Below, piece by piece: positions 17,781-26,679 of a stretch of 64,000 nucleotides of DNA. The DNA lies in the NCBI GenBank assembly GCA_903875225.1, contig CAIQVJ010000027.1:1-64000 (forward strand). The letters run 5' to 3'. The number at the start of each line of letters is the position of its first letter. Position 1 is the stretch's first letter. This stretch comes from an uncultured Pseudomonadota bacterium (lineage in GTDB: Bacteria; Myxococcota_A; UBA796; SXON01). A model generated the notes under the pieces. The model saw only the letters and a list, made by a program, of their open reading frames with translations, did no database searches and was not told the origin of the DNA. The position numbers and the translations under genes are program-made.

Positions 17781-18725
17781 ATGCGCGTATTTGTGACGGG
17801 TGCCTCGGGTCAGATCGGACTTCCCCTCGTGCGTGAGCTGGTGGGCCGCGGGCACACCGTGCGCGCGCTCGTCCGCACGCCGGCGAAGGAGGAGGCCGTG
17901 CGCTCGGCCGGCGCCGAGGTCATCCCGGGCAGCATGACCGACCGGGCGGCGTTGGAGCGCGGTGTGGCCGATGCAGACATCATCTTCCACCTCGCGGGCG
18001 GCGCCCGGGGTGCAGGGCGCGAGACGGCAGACGTCATCAACCGCGCGGCCTCTGAGCTGCTCGCCGACGTCGTCCGCGCCGCGCCGAACAAGCCGCGCAT
18101 CGTGTTCGCGAGCTCCGCGACGATCTACGGGGACCGCAGCGGCCTGTGGGTGCCAGAGGACTTCCCCGCGAACCCGCAGACCAACTACGGGCGCTCCAAG
18201 GTGGCCGCCGAGAAGGCGCTCGAGGCAGCCGGCGCGCCGCTCTTGATCGCGCGCATCGCAGCCGTGTACGGGCCGGGGATCCGGTTCACCGCAGACGACC
18301 GGATGAAGTCGGGCCGTGCGTGGCTCCCGGGGGAGGGCAAGAACCTCGTTCCGCTGGTTCACATCGAGGACTGCGTCGCGGCGTTGATCCTGGTCGGGGA
18401 ACGAGCGGAGCCGGGCGTGGTGCACATCGCTGGAAAGAGCACGCCGCTCCTCCGGGAATTCTACGGCGCGGTGCACAAGGCCGTCGGCGGCAAGCCGATG
18501 CGGTTCTGGTCCACGTGGGTGCCGAGTGTGTTCCAGTTCCGGGCCGCGAAGGCGAACGAACGTCTCGCGACGGTGCTGGGGACCAGGCCGCGATTCACCG
18601 AGGACAACCTTCGAATCTACACGTCGTCGCTGCGCCTGCGCACGGACACGCTCGAGACGAAGCTCGGGTTCGAGTGGAAGTACCCGGATCACAAGGACGG
18701 CGTCGCAGCCACCTTTCGGGGCTGA
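17781..18725 (+). CDS. NAD-dependent epimerase/dehydratase (extended SDR)
   Basis: Rossmann-fold oxidoreductase of 314 residues. The N-terminal MRVFVTGASGQIGLPLV contains GxxGxxG for NAD(P), and Asp/Arg residues follow the second strand (RALVRTP). The catalytic pair is Y136 and K140 in YGRSK, preceded by FASSATIYG with the active-site Ser/Thr. The C-terminal part (RPRFTEDNLRIY, LETKLGFEWKY) resembles members acting on sugar nucleotides or 3-beta-hydroxysteroids. The substrate is unresolved. The gene is divergent from the S1P-lyase operon with 136 bp between chosen starts. Confidence 0.85.
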   Translation: MRVFVTGASGQIGLPLVRELVGRGHTVRALVRTPAKEEAVRSAGAEVIPGSMTDRAALERGVADADIIFHLAGGARGAGRETADVINRAASELLADVVRAAPNKPRIVFASSATIYGDRSGLWVPEDFPANPQTNYGRSKVAAEKALEAAGAPLLIARIAAVYGPGIRFTADDRMKSGRAWLPGEGKNLVPLVHIEDCVAALILVGERAEPGVVHIAGKSTPLLREFYGAVHKAVGGKPMRFWSTWVPSVFQFRAAKANERLATVLGTRPRFTEDNLRIYTSSLRLRTDTLETKLGFEWKYPDHKDGVAATFRG

Positions 18726-18760
18726 ACGAGCGCAACGCGCGTGAATCCTGTGTCAGGAGC

Positions 18761-18790
18761 TTGACCGGGAGGGCCTCCGCGGTCTATAAG
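18761..18790 (+). promoter_or_regulatory. Sigma-70-type promoter for the lipoprotein gene
   Basis: TTGACC at 18761-18766 and TATAAG at 18785-18790 are separated by 18 bp. A start site near 18797 would leave a very short leader before the ATG at 18811, with GAGGA at about 18800-18804 as ribosome site. The spacer contains GGAGGGCCTCC (18768-18778), a 5+1+5 inverted repeat that could be an operator. Confidence 0.6.
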
Positions 18791-18810
18791 GCACCGTTCG
18801 AGGATTCCCG

Positions 18811-20043
18811 ATGCGCCGTATCGTGTTGCTGTCCCTCCCTTTGTCGGTTGCCCTCGTGGCGTGCACGCCCCACGATGCCGAAGTCACGGGCTCCTACTCG
18901 TCCTACTTCGCTGCGGCGAGCTCAGAGAACATCTACCGGCTCGAAGCGAAGCTGGTCGACTTCTCGAACTCGAACACGCGGGACAAGTACAAGTTCACCT
19001 CCGTCGACTGCCGCGCCCTCGACGACGAAGCCGATCGGCTGCCGGGCGCAGAGGACTACGAGACCGACTGCGCAGCGGGTGATCCCGACCTGTACCCCTG
19101 GCTGAACCAGTACGCGTACTACCTGCGCGAGGAGAACCTCGATCCGTGGCGCATCGAGGCGGTGATGACCACCGAAGGCGACATCCAGCTCACCGTGCAC
19201 TCGAAGGTGTCCAACATCGGCGACTTCCGGTTCGGGTGGGTGATCGACCCCGACTTCCAGCCCATGCAGTGCGTGGACGGCGAGTCGGGCGCCGAGGAGC
19301 AGCAGGTCGACGGCGACTGGCTCACGAACTGGTCCGTGAACGAAGACGGCGGCACGCTCTACCACCTGAACGCCGGCGCGTACCAGGTCAACCCCAGCAA
19401 CTTCAGCCAGTACTGGTACCTGCAGCGCACGTGGGAGGCCGGCTACGGCTTCGCCCGCATGGCGGACGAGGACTTCTACGGCCACGCCATCGACTACGTG
19501 GACAACATCTCCACCGACTCGAACGGCTACCCGACCCCCCTCTACGTCGGGCCGAGCGCAGGCTACAACGGGCACTGGGGTCACCCGAACACCTACGACA
19601 AGCTGCTGACTACGCTCACAGACGCGGTCACGTTCACCGACGAAAACCCGAGCGATCTCGCTGCGCTCGGCAAGTCCGCGTTCCCGCTCGAGATCAAGGT
19701 CGAAGACAACACCTGGCGCCCCGACAACGAGAACCCAGACGACCCCGCAGACGGCTTCGCCGGCTGGGTGGGTCTCGACTCCTCCTGGGTTCACTTCGAC
19801 GACGCCCCCGCCGACCTCGCCAAGCGCGTGGCGGGCAACCAGGACACACCGCTCACCGGGCACTTCCAGATCTACCTGGAGAGCGCCTCCGCGGCGTCCA
19901 AGGTCTTCGTGCAGGGCGACTTCACGATCGACCACATCCGGAAGGACATCTGGGGCTACAGCCCCCCGCTCTCCGAGCGCAAGACCGAAGAGAACAACAC
20001 GCCGACCTGCGGCGAGGAACGGTTGACGACCGACGCCGGCTAG
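18811..20043 (+). CDS. Large lipoprotein of unknown function
   Basis: Predicted lipoprotein of 410 residues. The signal MRRIVLLSLPLSVALVAC places the lipid-modified Cys at residue 18. The mature part is acidic and rich in Tyr, Trp and Asp (for example NQYAYYLREENLDPWR, SQYWYLQRTWEAGYGFARM). It has several well-spaced cysteines and reads as an all-beta, extracytoplasmic domain. I do not recognise the family. It is a single-gene unit with its own promoter (18761-18790) and a terminator at 20153-20179, so it is probably expressed at a fair level and independently of its neighbours. Confidence 0.8.
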   Translation: MRRIVLLSLPLSVALVACTPHDAEVTGSYSSYFAAASSENIYRLEAKLVDFSNSNTRDKYKFTSVDCRALDDEADRLPGAEDYETDCAAGDPDLYPWLNQYAYYLREENLDPWRIEAVMTTEGDIQLTVHSKVSNIGDFRFGWVIDPDFQPMQCVDGESGAEEQQVDGDWLTNWSVNEDGGTLYHLNAGAYQVNPSNFSQYWYLQRTWEAGYGFARMADEDFYGHAIDYVDNISTDSNGYPTPLYVGPSAGYNGHWGHPNTYDKLLTTLTDAVTFTDENPSDLAALGKSAFPLEIKVEDNTWRPDNENPDDPADGFAGWVGLDSSWVHFDDAPADLAKRVAGNQDTPLTGHFQIYLESASAASKVFVQGDFTIDHIRKDIWGYSPPLSERKTEENNTPTCGEERLTTDAG

Positions 20044-20152
20044 GCTATCCTCCCAGCCGACCGGGACGTCTTTTATAGCGCATGATGCGTCCCCCCTATT
20101 CGTCTTGCGTGAGAAGAGGCCCGGTCATCCCTCCCTGAACCGTCCGTTGGCC

Positions 20153-20179
20153 AACCGCCGACGGGCGGTTCTCATTTTT
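20153..20179 (+). terminator. Rho-independent terminator
   Basis: AACCGCC-GACG-GGCGGTT gives a perfect 7-bp stem with a 4-base loop (20153-20170). It is followed by CTCA and five T residues (20175-20179). It lies 110 bp after the lipoprotein stop and overlaps the last codons of the convergent kinase gene. Confidence 0.8.
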
Positions 20180-23100
20180 GGATCATCGCCTGCTGCGCCG
20201 CAGCCAGCCCCTGGAGCACCTGCGCCTGTGCCGGGGCAGCCCGGTCCGCCGTCGCGAGCAGGGCTGGCGCCACATCCGGATGGTAGCAGCCTGTCCGCTC
20301 CAGAGCCGCTTCGACCAGCGCCACCTGCGAGGGGAGCTCGCGTGCCGGCACCCGCGTGAGCCGGCACGCGAGGGCGATCGCAGCCAACGCGTTGTCGTGC
20401 ACCCCCTCGGCCTCGTGCACCGCCCGGTCGAAGCTCGCGGAGTCTCCCGAGAGGCCGAGGCCGATCGCCGCCCGCGCGACCAGGCTCCCGGAGCCCACGG
20501 CCTCGGCTTCGCCGAGGGCCGACGCATACGCCGAGGCAGAAGCCCCGCCCCCGTCCCGGGCCAGGTCGGCATCCAGGAGCTTCAGGAGCACGCCGCCGAG
20601 CACGTCGGGTGCACCCTCCACCGCCCGCCTCGCCTGCCCGCGCCGCGCCTGGTCGAGAAGCTCCACCGCGAGCGACCGGTTCCCCCCATATCGGGCGACC
20701 TCCGCACGATGGAGCAGGCAAGCGCCCGCACCAGGACCGCTGCCCAGGCGCGTGTACAGCGCCTGCGCCTGCTGGAAGCACCGACCCGCCTCACCGAGCC
20801 GGCCCCGATGCTGCGCCAGCCGTCCGAGCGCCAGCGCCGAGCGGGCCACCCCCCTGTCGTCCCCCCGCGCGGCACACAGGTCCGACGCTTCGTTCAGCCG
20901 CTCCCTGGCGAGCACCAGATCACCCCGTCCTCGGGCGATCTCCCCACGAAGCACGAGCCCCGGTCCCATCAGCGAGGTCCAGCCGTGGCTCCACGCCGCG
21001 TGGAGCAGCCGCTCGGCGGGCGGCTCGGCCAGCGCCCAGTCGCCGAGCTCCACGAGCGCACGCACCCGGAGCGCCCAGCCCTCGCCCCAGAGCGGGTCGG
21101 AGGCGGGCAGGCGCCCCTCCACCAGCGCCTCGTCTCGCTGGTTGATGATGTCCACGGTGGCACGGGGATCCAGCAGCGCGCTCGCCTGGGCCGCGCGCTG
21201 AAGGGCACGCGCCGCCTCCAGCGGCTGGGAGGCAGCAGCCAGATGGTGCGCGGCGCGCCGGTGTTCGGGCTCCACGCCGGGGGAGCCCGTCCCGAGAGCC
21301 CGCGCACAGGCGAGGTGGAGCGCCGCGGGGCTCCGAGGGCGCAGCGCATGAGCCGCCTCGAGCGCATGCGGCTCCCAGCGCCAACCGAGCGGCGTCGGGG
21401 TGACCAGCGCGTGGCGCCCGAGCGAGACCCACGGCTCCCCGGTGTCCGGGAGGCCCACCGCCTCTCGGGCGAGCGCCCACGCTGGAGCAGGGACCTCCGG
21501 ACCGAGCAGCGCAGCCAGTTCGACTCGCGCCGGCTCGATGCCCTGCACGGCCTCCTGCAGCCGCGCGCGCCAGACCGTCGCGAGATCCGTCGGCAGCTCG
21601 GGCGGGGCATCGGACGGCGCAGTGAACCCGTCCTCGCCGGCGATCAGCGCTCCGCATCGGATGAGGTCGTTCGCCATCGCCACACTGAAGGCCGGGTTCC
21701 CCCGGGCGCGCTCCCGGACCCTGCGGGCAACGTCTCCCCCGAGGCCGAGCGCTCCCTCCACGAGTTGAACCTGGTGCGCCGGAGACAGCGGACCGAGGTG
21801 GATCGTGAGCCGGTCGGGCGCCTCGGACGGCATGGACCGCGCGGTCAAGACGATGAGCAGGCCGTGAACCCGACCCGGCTCGCCAGGAGGCGCCGCCAGG
21901 AGCGCGGCGAGCGCGGCGACGACCTCGGGGTTCTGGTCCGCCTCGGGCACGTGAAGCAGCAACGGCCCCCGGGCGCGGACCTCCGCAGACAATCCCCGCA
22001 GCGCGGCGATGGGGGCGGGCCGCTCCACCACGGGCAGCAGCGAGCGGGACTCCTCGCCCGCACCGCGGGCGTCCAGCACGGCAGAGACGCGGTCGGCCGG
22101 CGGCGTCGGGTGGGCGCGGCTCAGTGCCTCGGCCAGCGTGGCGTAGGGATCCGGACCGGCCCCCACCACCCGCGCGACTCGCGCCGCCCCCGCCTCCAGC
22201 GCGCGTTCGGAGAGCCAACGCACGAGCGCCCGCTTGCCGATCCCCGGCTCCCCCAGCACCTGCACCACGCGAACACAACGCCGGTGCCGGACGTCGAGCA
22301 GCGCGGCCCAGAGGAGGTCGCGCTCCGCATCGCGCCCGATCACCGGCACCGCACGGAAGGGATGCAGCCCGAGCCCGGCGCCCACGAGGCGCATCGCCTG
22401 CCGACGGCTGGTGCCCGCACGCCAGTCCGGCGGAACGCCCCGGACCGCGTGGCCATCCACGGCGTCGAGCGCGGCCAGGGTCTCGGCGGCAGACTGCACA
22501 CGTTCGCCCGGCTTCTTCTCGAGGAGCGCACGGAGCAGCACCTCCAGGCCCGAGGGCACCGCGAAGCGGGACTGGAACCGTGGCGGCTCCACGTCGGCGT
22601 GCGCAGCCGCCAGCACCTCGGGCGGCCGATTCGAGCCGAACGGGGCGTCCCCGCAACAGAGGCGCCAGAGCAGGCAGCCAAGCGAGTACATGTCGGTCCA
22701 GGGGCCGTGCGCGGCGAGGTCGCCGGCAAACTGCTCAGGTGCCATGTACGCAGGGGTGCCGGCGACCCGCGGCCCGCGCCCGCCGGTCCCTGCCTGGGCG
22801 ACTCGATGGTCGCTGGACAGCCCGAAATCCCCGAGCTTCAGGCCGGGTCGCACGTCGGTCACTGCGGAGACCAGCACGTTCTCCGGAGTGAGGTCGCGAT
22901 GCAGCACGCCGCGGGCATGCGCATACGCGAGCCCCGCGAGCACGTCGTAGGCGACGCGGCGGAGCTGGTTCCAGTTGCGCGGTCCGACCTGGGCCAGGGA
23001 GCCCCCCGAGCAGAGCTCGGTCGCGATCCAGGGGCTCCGCGGAGCGAGGCCCACGGATCGCCCGGCCTCGGGCACCTCCCCGTGGTCGAAGACCATCAGC

Positions 23101-23312
23101 AGGTTCGGGTGATCCAGCGCCGCGAGTGCGCGAACCTCGGCGGTACGCTGCAGCGGATCCTCCTCCGCAGCGTTGAGCAGGATCTTGATCGCCACGGGCA
23201 CGTCCTGTCGCTCGTGGACGGCGCGCCAGACCTCCGCCGACCCGCCCCGTCCCAACGGGCTGAGCAGTCGAAAAGGGCCTAGTAGGATGGACACGCCAAC
23301 GGGGATTATCAT
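20172..23312 (-). CDS. Ser/Thr kinase fused to ATPase and TPR tail
   Basis: Signalling protein of 1,046 residues. The N-terminal Hanks-type kinase (about 12-285) has GRGGSAEV, Lys43 (VAIKI), HRD with D140 (HRDLTPENVL), DFG 162-164, and APE 191-193, so it should be active. After a linker comes a STAND/AAA-like ATPase with Walker A GEPGIGKR at 354-361. From about residue 600 to the end the protein is helical repeats of TPR type. No transmembrane helix is obvious. This layout is common in Myxococcota and usually couples phosphorylation to a sensed protein partner. The ATG at 23312 leaves only 18 bp to the divergent YceI gene; a GTG at 23294 is an alternative. It converges on the lipoprotein terminator. 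Confidence 0.92.
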   Translation of the reverse strand: MIIPVGVSILLGPFRLLSPLGRGGSAEVWRAVHERQDVPVAIKILLNAAEEDPLQRTAEVRALAALDHPNLLMVFDHGEVPEAGRSVGLAPRSPWIATELCSGGSLAQVGPRNWNQLRRVAYDVLAGLAYAHARGVLHRDLTPENVLVSAVTDVRPGLKLGDFGLSSDHRVAQAGTGGRGPRVAGTPAYMAPEQFAGDLAAHGPWTDMYSLGCLLWRLCCGDAPFGSNRPPEVLAAAHADVEPPRFQSRFAVPSGLEVLLRALLEKKPGERVQSAAETLAALDAVDGHAVRGVPPDWRAGTSRRQAMRLVGAGLGLHPFRAVPVIGRDAERDLLWAALLDVRHRRCVRVVQVLGEPGIGKRALVRWLSERALEAGAARVARVVGAGPDPYATLAEALSRAHPTPPADRVSAVLDARGAGEESRSLLPVVERPAPIAALRGLSAEVRARGPLLLHVPEADQNPEVVAALAALLAAPPGEPGRVHGLLIVLTARSMPSEAPDRLTIHLGPLSPAHQVQLVEGALGLGGDVARRVRERARGNPAFSVAMANDLIRCGALIAGEDGFTAPSDAPPELPTDLATVWRARLQEAVQGIEPARVELAALLGPEVPAPAWALAREAVGLPDTGEPWVSLGRHALVTPTPLGWRWEPHALEAAHALRPRSPAALHLACARALGTGSPGVEPEHRRAAHHLAAASQPLEAARALQRAAQASALLDPRATVDIINQRDEALVEGRLPASDPLWGEGWALRVRALVELGDWALAEPPAERLLHAAWSHGWTSLMGPGLVLRGEIARGRGDLVLARERLNEASDLCAARGDDRGVARSALALGRLAQHRGRLGEAGRCFQQAQALYTRLGSGPGAGACLLHRAEVARYGGNRSLAVELLDQARRGQARRAVEGAPDVLGGVLLKLLDADLARDGGGASASAYASALGEAEAVGSGSLVARAAIGLGLSGDSASFDRAVHEAEGVHDNALAAIALACRLTRVPARELPSQVALVEAALERTGCYHPDVAPALLATADRAAPAQAQVLQGLAAAQQAMIQK

Positions 23313-23330
23313 GATGGAAAGGAGTTCCGG

Positions 23331-24032
23331 ATGCGCCCTTCACGAGCGGTCGGCGCCAGCTTCGGCCCCGCTCTGCTGGCCCTCGCCTGGCTCACCGCCG
23401 GGGATCTCGCCGCAGACCCTCCGACCGCCATGGCGTCGACCGGCGGCCCACCGCCTCCCGCGGTCGAGTACACCCTGGACCCGTCCAGCAGTGCGCTCTA
23501 CGTGCAGGTGCACAAGGATCCCGCAACGTTGGCGGCTGGCCTCTCGCACGACCACGTGGTCACCTCGACCGGGTGGTCGGGGCGCGTGCGGTGGGATCCC
23601 GCGGACGTCGCCGCCTGCGCGGTGTCCATCACGGTGCCCGTCTCCGGTCTGGTGAACGACGAACCGGCGATGCGAACCCGTGTCGGGTACGACACCCTGC
23701 TGGACGACGGCCAGCGTGCAACGGTGAAGGAACACATGCTTGGCCAGGATCAGCTGGACGCCCTGTCGTTTCCCGACATCACGTTCACCTCCACGGGCTG
23801 CACGACGTCGGGGGCCCAGGTGATCGTGGCCGGCACGATGTCCATCCACGGTGTGGGCAAGACGGTCGCCGCGCGGATGACCATCACCGCGGACGGGACC
23901 ACCTTCGCCGCGAAGGGCACGCTTTCGGCCAACACCACCGATTTTGGGTTCCAGCCCTACAGCGCGCTGTTGGGTCAACTCCGCAACCTGGACGCGTTGC
24001 AGTTCACCATCGAGGTCCGCGGCAGGCGCTAG
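23331..24032 (+). CDS. YceI-like periplasmic lipid-binding protein
   Basis: Exported protein of 233 residues. A signal peptide (residues about 1-28, with a basic start and LLALAWLTAGDLAA) is followed by a Pro-rich stretch. A lipocalin-like YceI domain then begins with VEYTLDPSSSALYVQV. Typical elements are SHDHVVTSTGWSG, ALSFPDITFTS and MSIHGVGKTV. YceI proteins bind polyisoprenoid lipids in the periplasm. AAGGAG at 23321-23326 supports the start. The stop overlaps the stop of convergent proC, sharing CTAG at 24029-24032. It may share promoter sequence with the divergent kinase. Confidence 0.87.
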   Translation: MRPSRAVGASFGPALLALAWLTAGDLAADPPTAMASTGGPPPPAVEYTLDPSSSALYVQVHKDPATLAAGLSHDHVVTSTGWSGRVRWDPADVAACAVSITVPVSGLVNDEPAMRTRVGYDTLLDDGQRATVKEHMLGQDQLDALSFPDITFTSTGCTTSGAQVIVAGTMSIHGVGKTVAARMTITADGTTFAAKGTLSANTTDFGFQPYSALLGQLRNLDALQFTIEVRGRR

Positions 24033-24868
24033 GCCGGCCCCTCGCGTCCCCGCGCGGCCTGCTGTTCGAGGCCGTCCCCAAGCTCGCGGGTGCGCTGGTA
24101 GGCGGCGTCCACGGCTTCGGTGAGGACCGCCGAGAACCGCCCGTTCTTCAAGACCTGGAGCGCCCGGGACGTCGTCCCGCCCGGGCTGGTGACCTCGTCG
24201 ATGAGCTCGGCGATGTGGCCCTCGTTCTGCCGGATCATCTCGGCGGTCCCGAGCAGCGTCTCCAGCACCGTCTCCCGGGCCAGGCTGCGGGGTTCTCCGA
24301 TGTAGCCGGCAGCTTCGACGAACGCTTTCACGAAATGTGCGACGATGGCGGGTCCGGTTCCGTTCACCGCGGTCGCCCGATCCACGTGCCCCTCGTCCTC
24401 CACCTCAGCATGCTTGCCCATCACGCCGAGGACCGCGCCCACACGCTCCCGGTCCGAGGCCGTCAGCCCCTTCGCCCCACACCACACCGTCATCCCCCGC
24501 CGGATCCGGCACGGCAGGTTCGGCATCGCCCGCACGACGCGATCGTGCGCGGTCATGCGCTGGAGCACCCCGATCCGCGCCCCCGCGACGATGCTCACCA
24601 CCAGCGCATCCGGCCGGATCGCGCCCTCAAGTCCCGCGAGCACGGCCAGCAGGGTCTGGGGCTTGACGGTGATCACGACCACGTCTGCGCCTGCAGCCGC
24701 CCGGTTGTCGAGCGTGGCGCCGATGCCCAGCGCCTGGAGCTCAAGAACGCGGTCCTCCCTCCGATGGCTGGCGAGGAGACGCGCCGGGGCGAAGCCCTCG
24801 GCGAGCAGCCCCGCGATGAGCGTCTCTGCCATCACACCCGCGCCGACAAACCCGATGGTCCAGTTCAT
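24029..24868 (-). CDS. proC: Pyrroline-5-carboxylate reductase
   Basis: Last step of proline synthesis: NAD(P)H-dependent reduction of pyrroline-5-carboxylate; 279 residues. The dinucleotide fold is at the N-terminus (IGFVGAGVMAE). VVVITVKPQTL and VVRAMPNLPCRIRRGMTVW follow, with the conserved M-P-N-x-P. The C-terminal dimerisation/catalytic helix region contains ELIDEVTSPGGTTSRAL. The ATG at 24868 is preferred to a GTG two codons upstream. No other proline gene is nearby. The 3' end meets the YceI gene with overlapping stop codons. Confidence 0.93.
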   Translation of the reverse strand: MNWTIGFVGAGVMAETLIAGLLAEGFAPARLLASHRREDRVLELQALGIGATLDNRAAAGADVVVITVKPQTLLAVLAGLEGAIRPDALVVSIVAGARIGVLQRMTAHDRVVRAMPNLPCRIRRGMTVWCGAKGLTASDRERVGAVLGVMGKHAEVEDEGHVDRATAVNGTGPAIVAHFVKAFVEAAGYIGEPRSLARETVLETLLGTAEMIRQNEGHIAELIDEVTSPGGTTSRALQVLKNGRFSAVLTEAVDAAYQRTRELGDGLEQQAARGREGPA

Positions 24869-25019
24869 GGGCACGCTTTACTCGGCGCCGCCGCAGCCGC
24901 CACCGGGGATCCGGAGGCCACGCGCCCGATCGACGCAGCCCCCTCGGGTTACGCAGCGCCAATGCCGAACCCGCCGACCCTCGAGCCCGCGACGCTCCGC
25001 GGGCACCGCGTCCCCCCGG

Positions 25020-25637
25020 ATGGCTGACCAGATCCGGTTCACGGAGACGATGCGTGGATGGCTCGCCCCCTACTCGGGCCAGACCCACGAGGTGGCGGAC
25101 GCGGCCGGCCGGGCCGGCGGCGCCGACGCATACTTCATCCTCACCGTGGTCACGCCCGACGTCGCCGCCATGGTGGCCGACCCCGACAAGCGCTCCCCCG
25201 CGTACGGCTGCGTCGTGCTGCCCATGATCGAGCCTGCGCCCCTGCGCGTGACGGACGGGTGGCTGGACCTCTTCGTCGACGCCGGCCCGAACGTCGTCCA
25301 GATGCGGTACGGGCTCGAGCTCGCGGGCCTCACCGGGACCTACTACCTGCGTGGCGTGAAGGAGATCGTGCACCGGTCGTGGTTTCCGACCGTGTTCATG
25401 GACACCACCACGCTGTTCGTGGACGTGTACCGGGGCGATGGGGCGGTGGGGCTGCCGCTCTGGCGTGGGATCCTGCGCATGGGCGTCGGCGGCGTGACGG
25501 CGCAGGGCCTGACGTTCCGCGGCGAAGGCGGGCTCTTCGGCGTCCGCGCGATCGCGCGATTCATGCGGTACTACGTCAGTCGGGTGTGGACGGTGTACCT
25601 GGGTCCGCGGGGACGTCCGCGTCGCGGGGATCCGTAG
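25020..25637 (+). CDS. Stand-alone cholesterol-oxidase-associated-type domain
   Basis: Protein of 205 residues. The pattern is IRFTETMRGWLAPY at the start, AYFILTVVTPDV, YYLRGVKEIVHRS, MDTTTLFVDVYRG, then RFMRYYVSRVWTVYLGP at the end. It resembles the accessory domain joined to GMC cholesterol-oxidase-like enzymes and lipid-active polyproteins. I recall this rather than having checked it. Here the domain is on its own with no oxidase partner in the window. No signal peptide or membrane helix is visible. The 3' end overlaps the convergent DUF1003 gene by 62 bp. A role with sterols or other lipids is only an inference. Confidence 0.6.
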   Translation: MADQIRFTETMRGWLAPYSGQTHEVADAAGRAGGADAYFILTVVTPDVAAMVADPDKRSPAYGCVVLPMIEPAPLRVTDGWLDLFVDAGPNVVQMRYGLELAGLTGTYYLRGVKEIVHRSWFPTVFMDTTTLFVDVYRGDGAVGLPLWRGILRMGVGGVTAQGLTFRGEGGLFGVRAIARFMRYYVSRVWTVYLGPRGRPRRGDP

Positions 25638-26217
25638 GCGCATCCAGGGCCTCGCGCGTGGCGTTGAGCTGCTCGAGCAGCGCGATCTGGATGTCCTGCA
25701 GCTCGACGAGGCGCTCCCACTGACCGTGGAGCAGGTGGTCCACCTTCTCGTGGAGCGTGACGATCTCGAGCTCGGCCTTCAGGTTCACGCGGTAGTCGCT
25801 GTCGGCCTGGGCACGGTCCCGGGCAGACGTGCGGTTCTGCGACATCATGATCACCGGGGCCTGCAGCGCGGCGATGCAGGAGAGCGCCAGGTTGAGCAGG
25901 ATGAACGGGTAGGGGTCCCAGGCGCGCGCAGCGAGCACGGCGTTGATCGTGACCCACACCCCGAGCACGCTCAACATCGAGATCACGAACGTCCACGAGC
26001 CCCCGATCCGCGCGACGTGATCCGCGATCCGCTCGCCGAACGTGGCCTTCTTCTCGAACGCCTCGTTCAGGTGGCGCGTGGCGATCTGGTGCTCCGCCAC
26101 CTTGCGGGCCACGTCCGCCTCGATCTCCGAGAGCTCGCCACGCTCCTTCTGCAGGCGCGCGAGCACGTCCTGAGAGCGAAGCCGGAGCGCGTCGGAGGGG
26201 TTCGTGGGGGGCGCCAT
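25576..26217 (-). CDS. DUF1003 membrane protein
   Basis: Membrane protein of 213 residues. An N-terminal coiled-coil-like segment (about 10-55, LQKERGELSEIEADVARKV) leads to two helices in the DUF1003 core: GGSWTFVISMLSVLGVWVTINAV and PFILLNLALSCIAALQAPVIMM, followed by SQNRTSARDRAQADSDYRVN. These are family hallmarks. A helical tail and a Pro/Asp-rich end follow. The start ATG shares one base with the stop of the upstream DUF1304 gene (TGATG). The last 62 bp overlap the convergent gene at 25020-25637. The molecular function of the family is not established. Confidence 0.85.
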   Translation of the reverse strand: MAPPTNPSDALRLRSQDVLARLQKERGELSEIEADVARKVAEHQIATRHLNEAFEKKATFGERIADHVARIGGSWTFVISMLSVLGVWVTINAVLAARAWDPYPFILLNLALSCIAALQAPVIMMSQNRTSARDRAQADSDYRVNLKAELEIVTLHEKVDHLLHGQWERLVELQDIQIALLEQLNATREALDAPTDPRDADVPADPGTPSTPD

Positions 26218-26588
26218 CAGAGCATCCACACGGCGGCCAGCGCCAGGAGTGCCGGCACGGCCTGCACCACGAAGATGGAGCGCGAGACCGTCGCCGCCCC
26301 ATACGCCCCGGCCACCACCACGCAGCCGAGGAAGAACGTCTCGATCGCCTGTCCGTCCCCCGCCCCGGTGTACACGCGGCTCACACCCCAGAGGAGGCCT
26401 GCGACAAGAAACCCGTTGTAGAGCCCCTGGTTCTTCGCGAGCACGGCCGTGAGCGCCGCCCTCTCCGGGGTGTTCCGGAACGTCTTGAGCCCGAGCGGCT
26501 GCTCCCAGAGGAACATCTCGAGGGTGAGGAACCACGCGTGCGCGAGCGCGACGGCGGAGACGAGGAGGGTGGCGACCATGTTCTGCAT
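26217..26588 (-). CDS. DUF1304 small membrane protein
   Basis: Protein of 123 residues with four hydrophobic helices. HAWFLTLEMFLWEQPLGLKTF near the N-terminus, NQGLYNGFLVAGLLWG in the middle and GAYGAATVSRSIFVVQAVPALLAL at the end match the DUF1304 family (four-helix inner membrane proteins of unknown role). It is translationally coupled to the DUF1003 gene downstream (TGATG at 26215-26219). The first gene of the pair has no clear promoter in the 91-bp gap upstream. Confidence 0.85.
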   Translation of the reverse strand: MQNMVATLLVSAVALAHAWFLTLEMFLWEQPLGLKTFRNTPERAALTAVLAKNQGLYNGFLVAGLLWGVSRVYTGAGDGQAIETFFLGCVVVAGAYGAATVSRSIFVVQAVPALLALAAVWML

Positions 26589-26679
26589 CGCCCGGCTCTA
26601 TCGCGACGCGCTCCCACCCCGACCGTCCGGGCCCGCCGGGCTCGGGAATCGAGGACGAACCCGCACGATCGGCCTGGTC

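Noticed and set aside
20178..23282. Open frame of over 1,000 codons on the plus strand across the kinase gene
   Set aside because: Kinase, ATPase and TPR motifs are all on the minus strand. The plus frame is Arg/Pro/Gly/His-rich without domains.
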